A stretch of DNA of 12,663 nucleotides, taken from Candidatus Omnitrophota bacterium (GTDB lineage: Bacteria; Omnitrophota; Gorgyraeia; Duberdicusellales; 4484-171). Every line of letters begins with the position of its first letter. Positions within the stretch are counted from its first letter, which is position 1. Where the stretch lies: contig DAOVKQ010000005.1 of NCBI GenBank assembly GCA_030631705.1, forward strand, positions 1 to 12,663, written 5' to 3'. The translations under genes and the position numbers were made by a program. This document shows, one piece after another, positions 12,602 through 12,663 of this stretch. The notes beneath the pieces were generated by a model. It saw nothing but the letters and a program-made list of their open reading frames with translations, searched no databases and was not told the origin of the DNA.

Positions 12602-12663
12602 AAACAATATACAATCTACAAATTACAAACAATATACAACTACAAATATACAATACACAAACA
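12602..12663. repeat. A/C-rich dispersed repeat, right copy, cut by window end
   Basis: The 13-mer AAACAATATACAA occurs at 12602-12614 and again at 12627-12639, a period of 25 bases. The last 34 bases (12630-12663) match 335-368 with one mismatch in the same orientation, including TACAATACACAA at 12649-12660. It lies upstream of the EIIA gene and runs past the window. Confidence 0.8.

Overview
The window looks like chromosomal DNA of an uncultivated Gram-negative-type bacterium. The best guess is Omnitrophota (Candidatus Omnitrophica) or a relative. This is inferred from the gene mix (type IV pilus minor-pilin/PilM genes, a Ski2-like helicase, a stand-alone PTS IIA with CBS and antiporter genes, GlgC) and from intergenic repeats of the 'ttcggatttcggattt' and 'caatatacaa' kinds, which I associate with such genomes. 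It rests on no database search. No rRNA, tRNA, CRISPR array, transposase or phage gene was seen.

Layout, left to right. Everything is on the minus strand except the helicase. (1) Positions 1-5143 hold a type IV pilus / type II secretion-like pseudopilus cluster. Read in the direction of transcription it is FimT/GspH-like, PilV/GspI-like, PilW/GspJ-like and PilX/GspK-like minor pilins, then a PilM-PilN fusion, then the start of a PilO-like gene that runs off the left edge. The PilO reading frame has no ATG, GTG or TTG before its membrane helix and seems to start at ATT behind a strong Shine-Dalgarno sequence. About 270 bp of repeats separate it from PilM-PilN. (2) Positions 5258-6919 encode an exported coiled-coil protein of unknown function. 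(3) Positions 6920-7044 are a compact divergent promoter region. (4) Positions 7045-8979 (+) encode a small Ski2/Mtr4-type helicase that looks leaderless. (5) Positions 8980-9061 hold two hairpins between convergent genes. (6) Positions 9062-12524 form a tight run transcribed leftward: PTS EIIA, a CBS-pair protein, a CPA2 cation/proton antiporter and GlgC (ADP-glucose pyrophosphorylase). (7) The right edge carries an AT-rich repeat. Thirty-four of its bases match the repeat near the left edge with one mismatch.

How the genes may work together. The pilus genes together give the pilus-tip/priming minor pilins and the inner-membrane alignment complex (PilM-PilN-PilO). The EIIA-CBS-antiporter-GlgC run suggests a link between phosphotransfer state, adenylate binding, ion homeostasis and glycogen synthesis. 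That link is a hypothesis from gene order and protein families only. Two of the clearest promoters (helicase, pilM-N) lie almost on top of their start codons, so leaderless or near-leaderless transcripts may be common in this organism.
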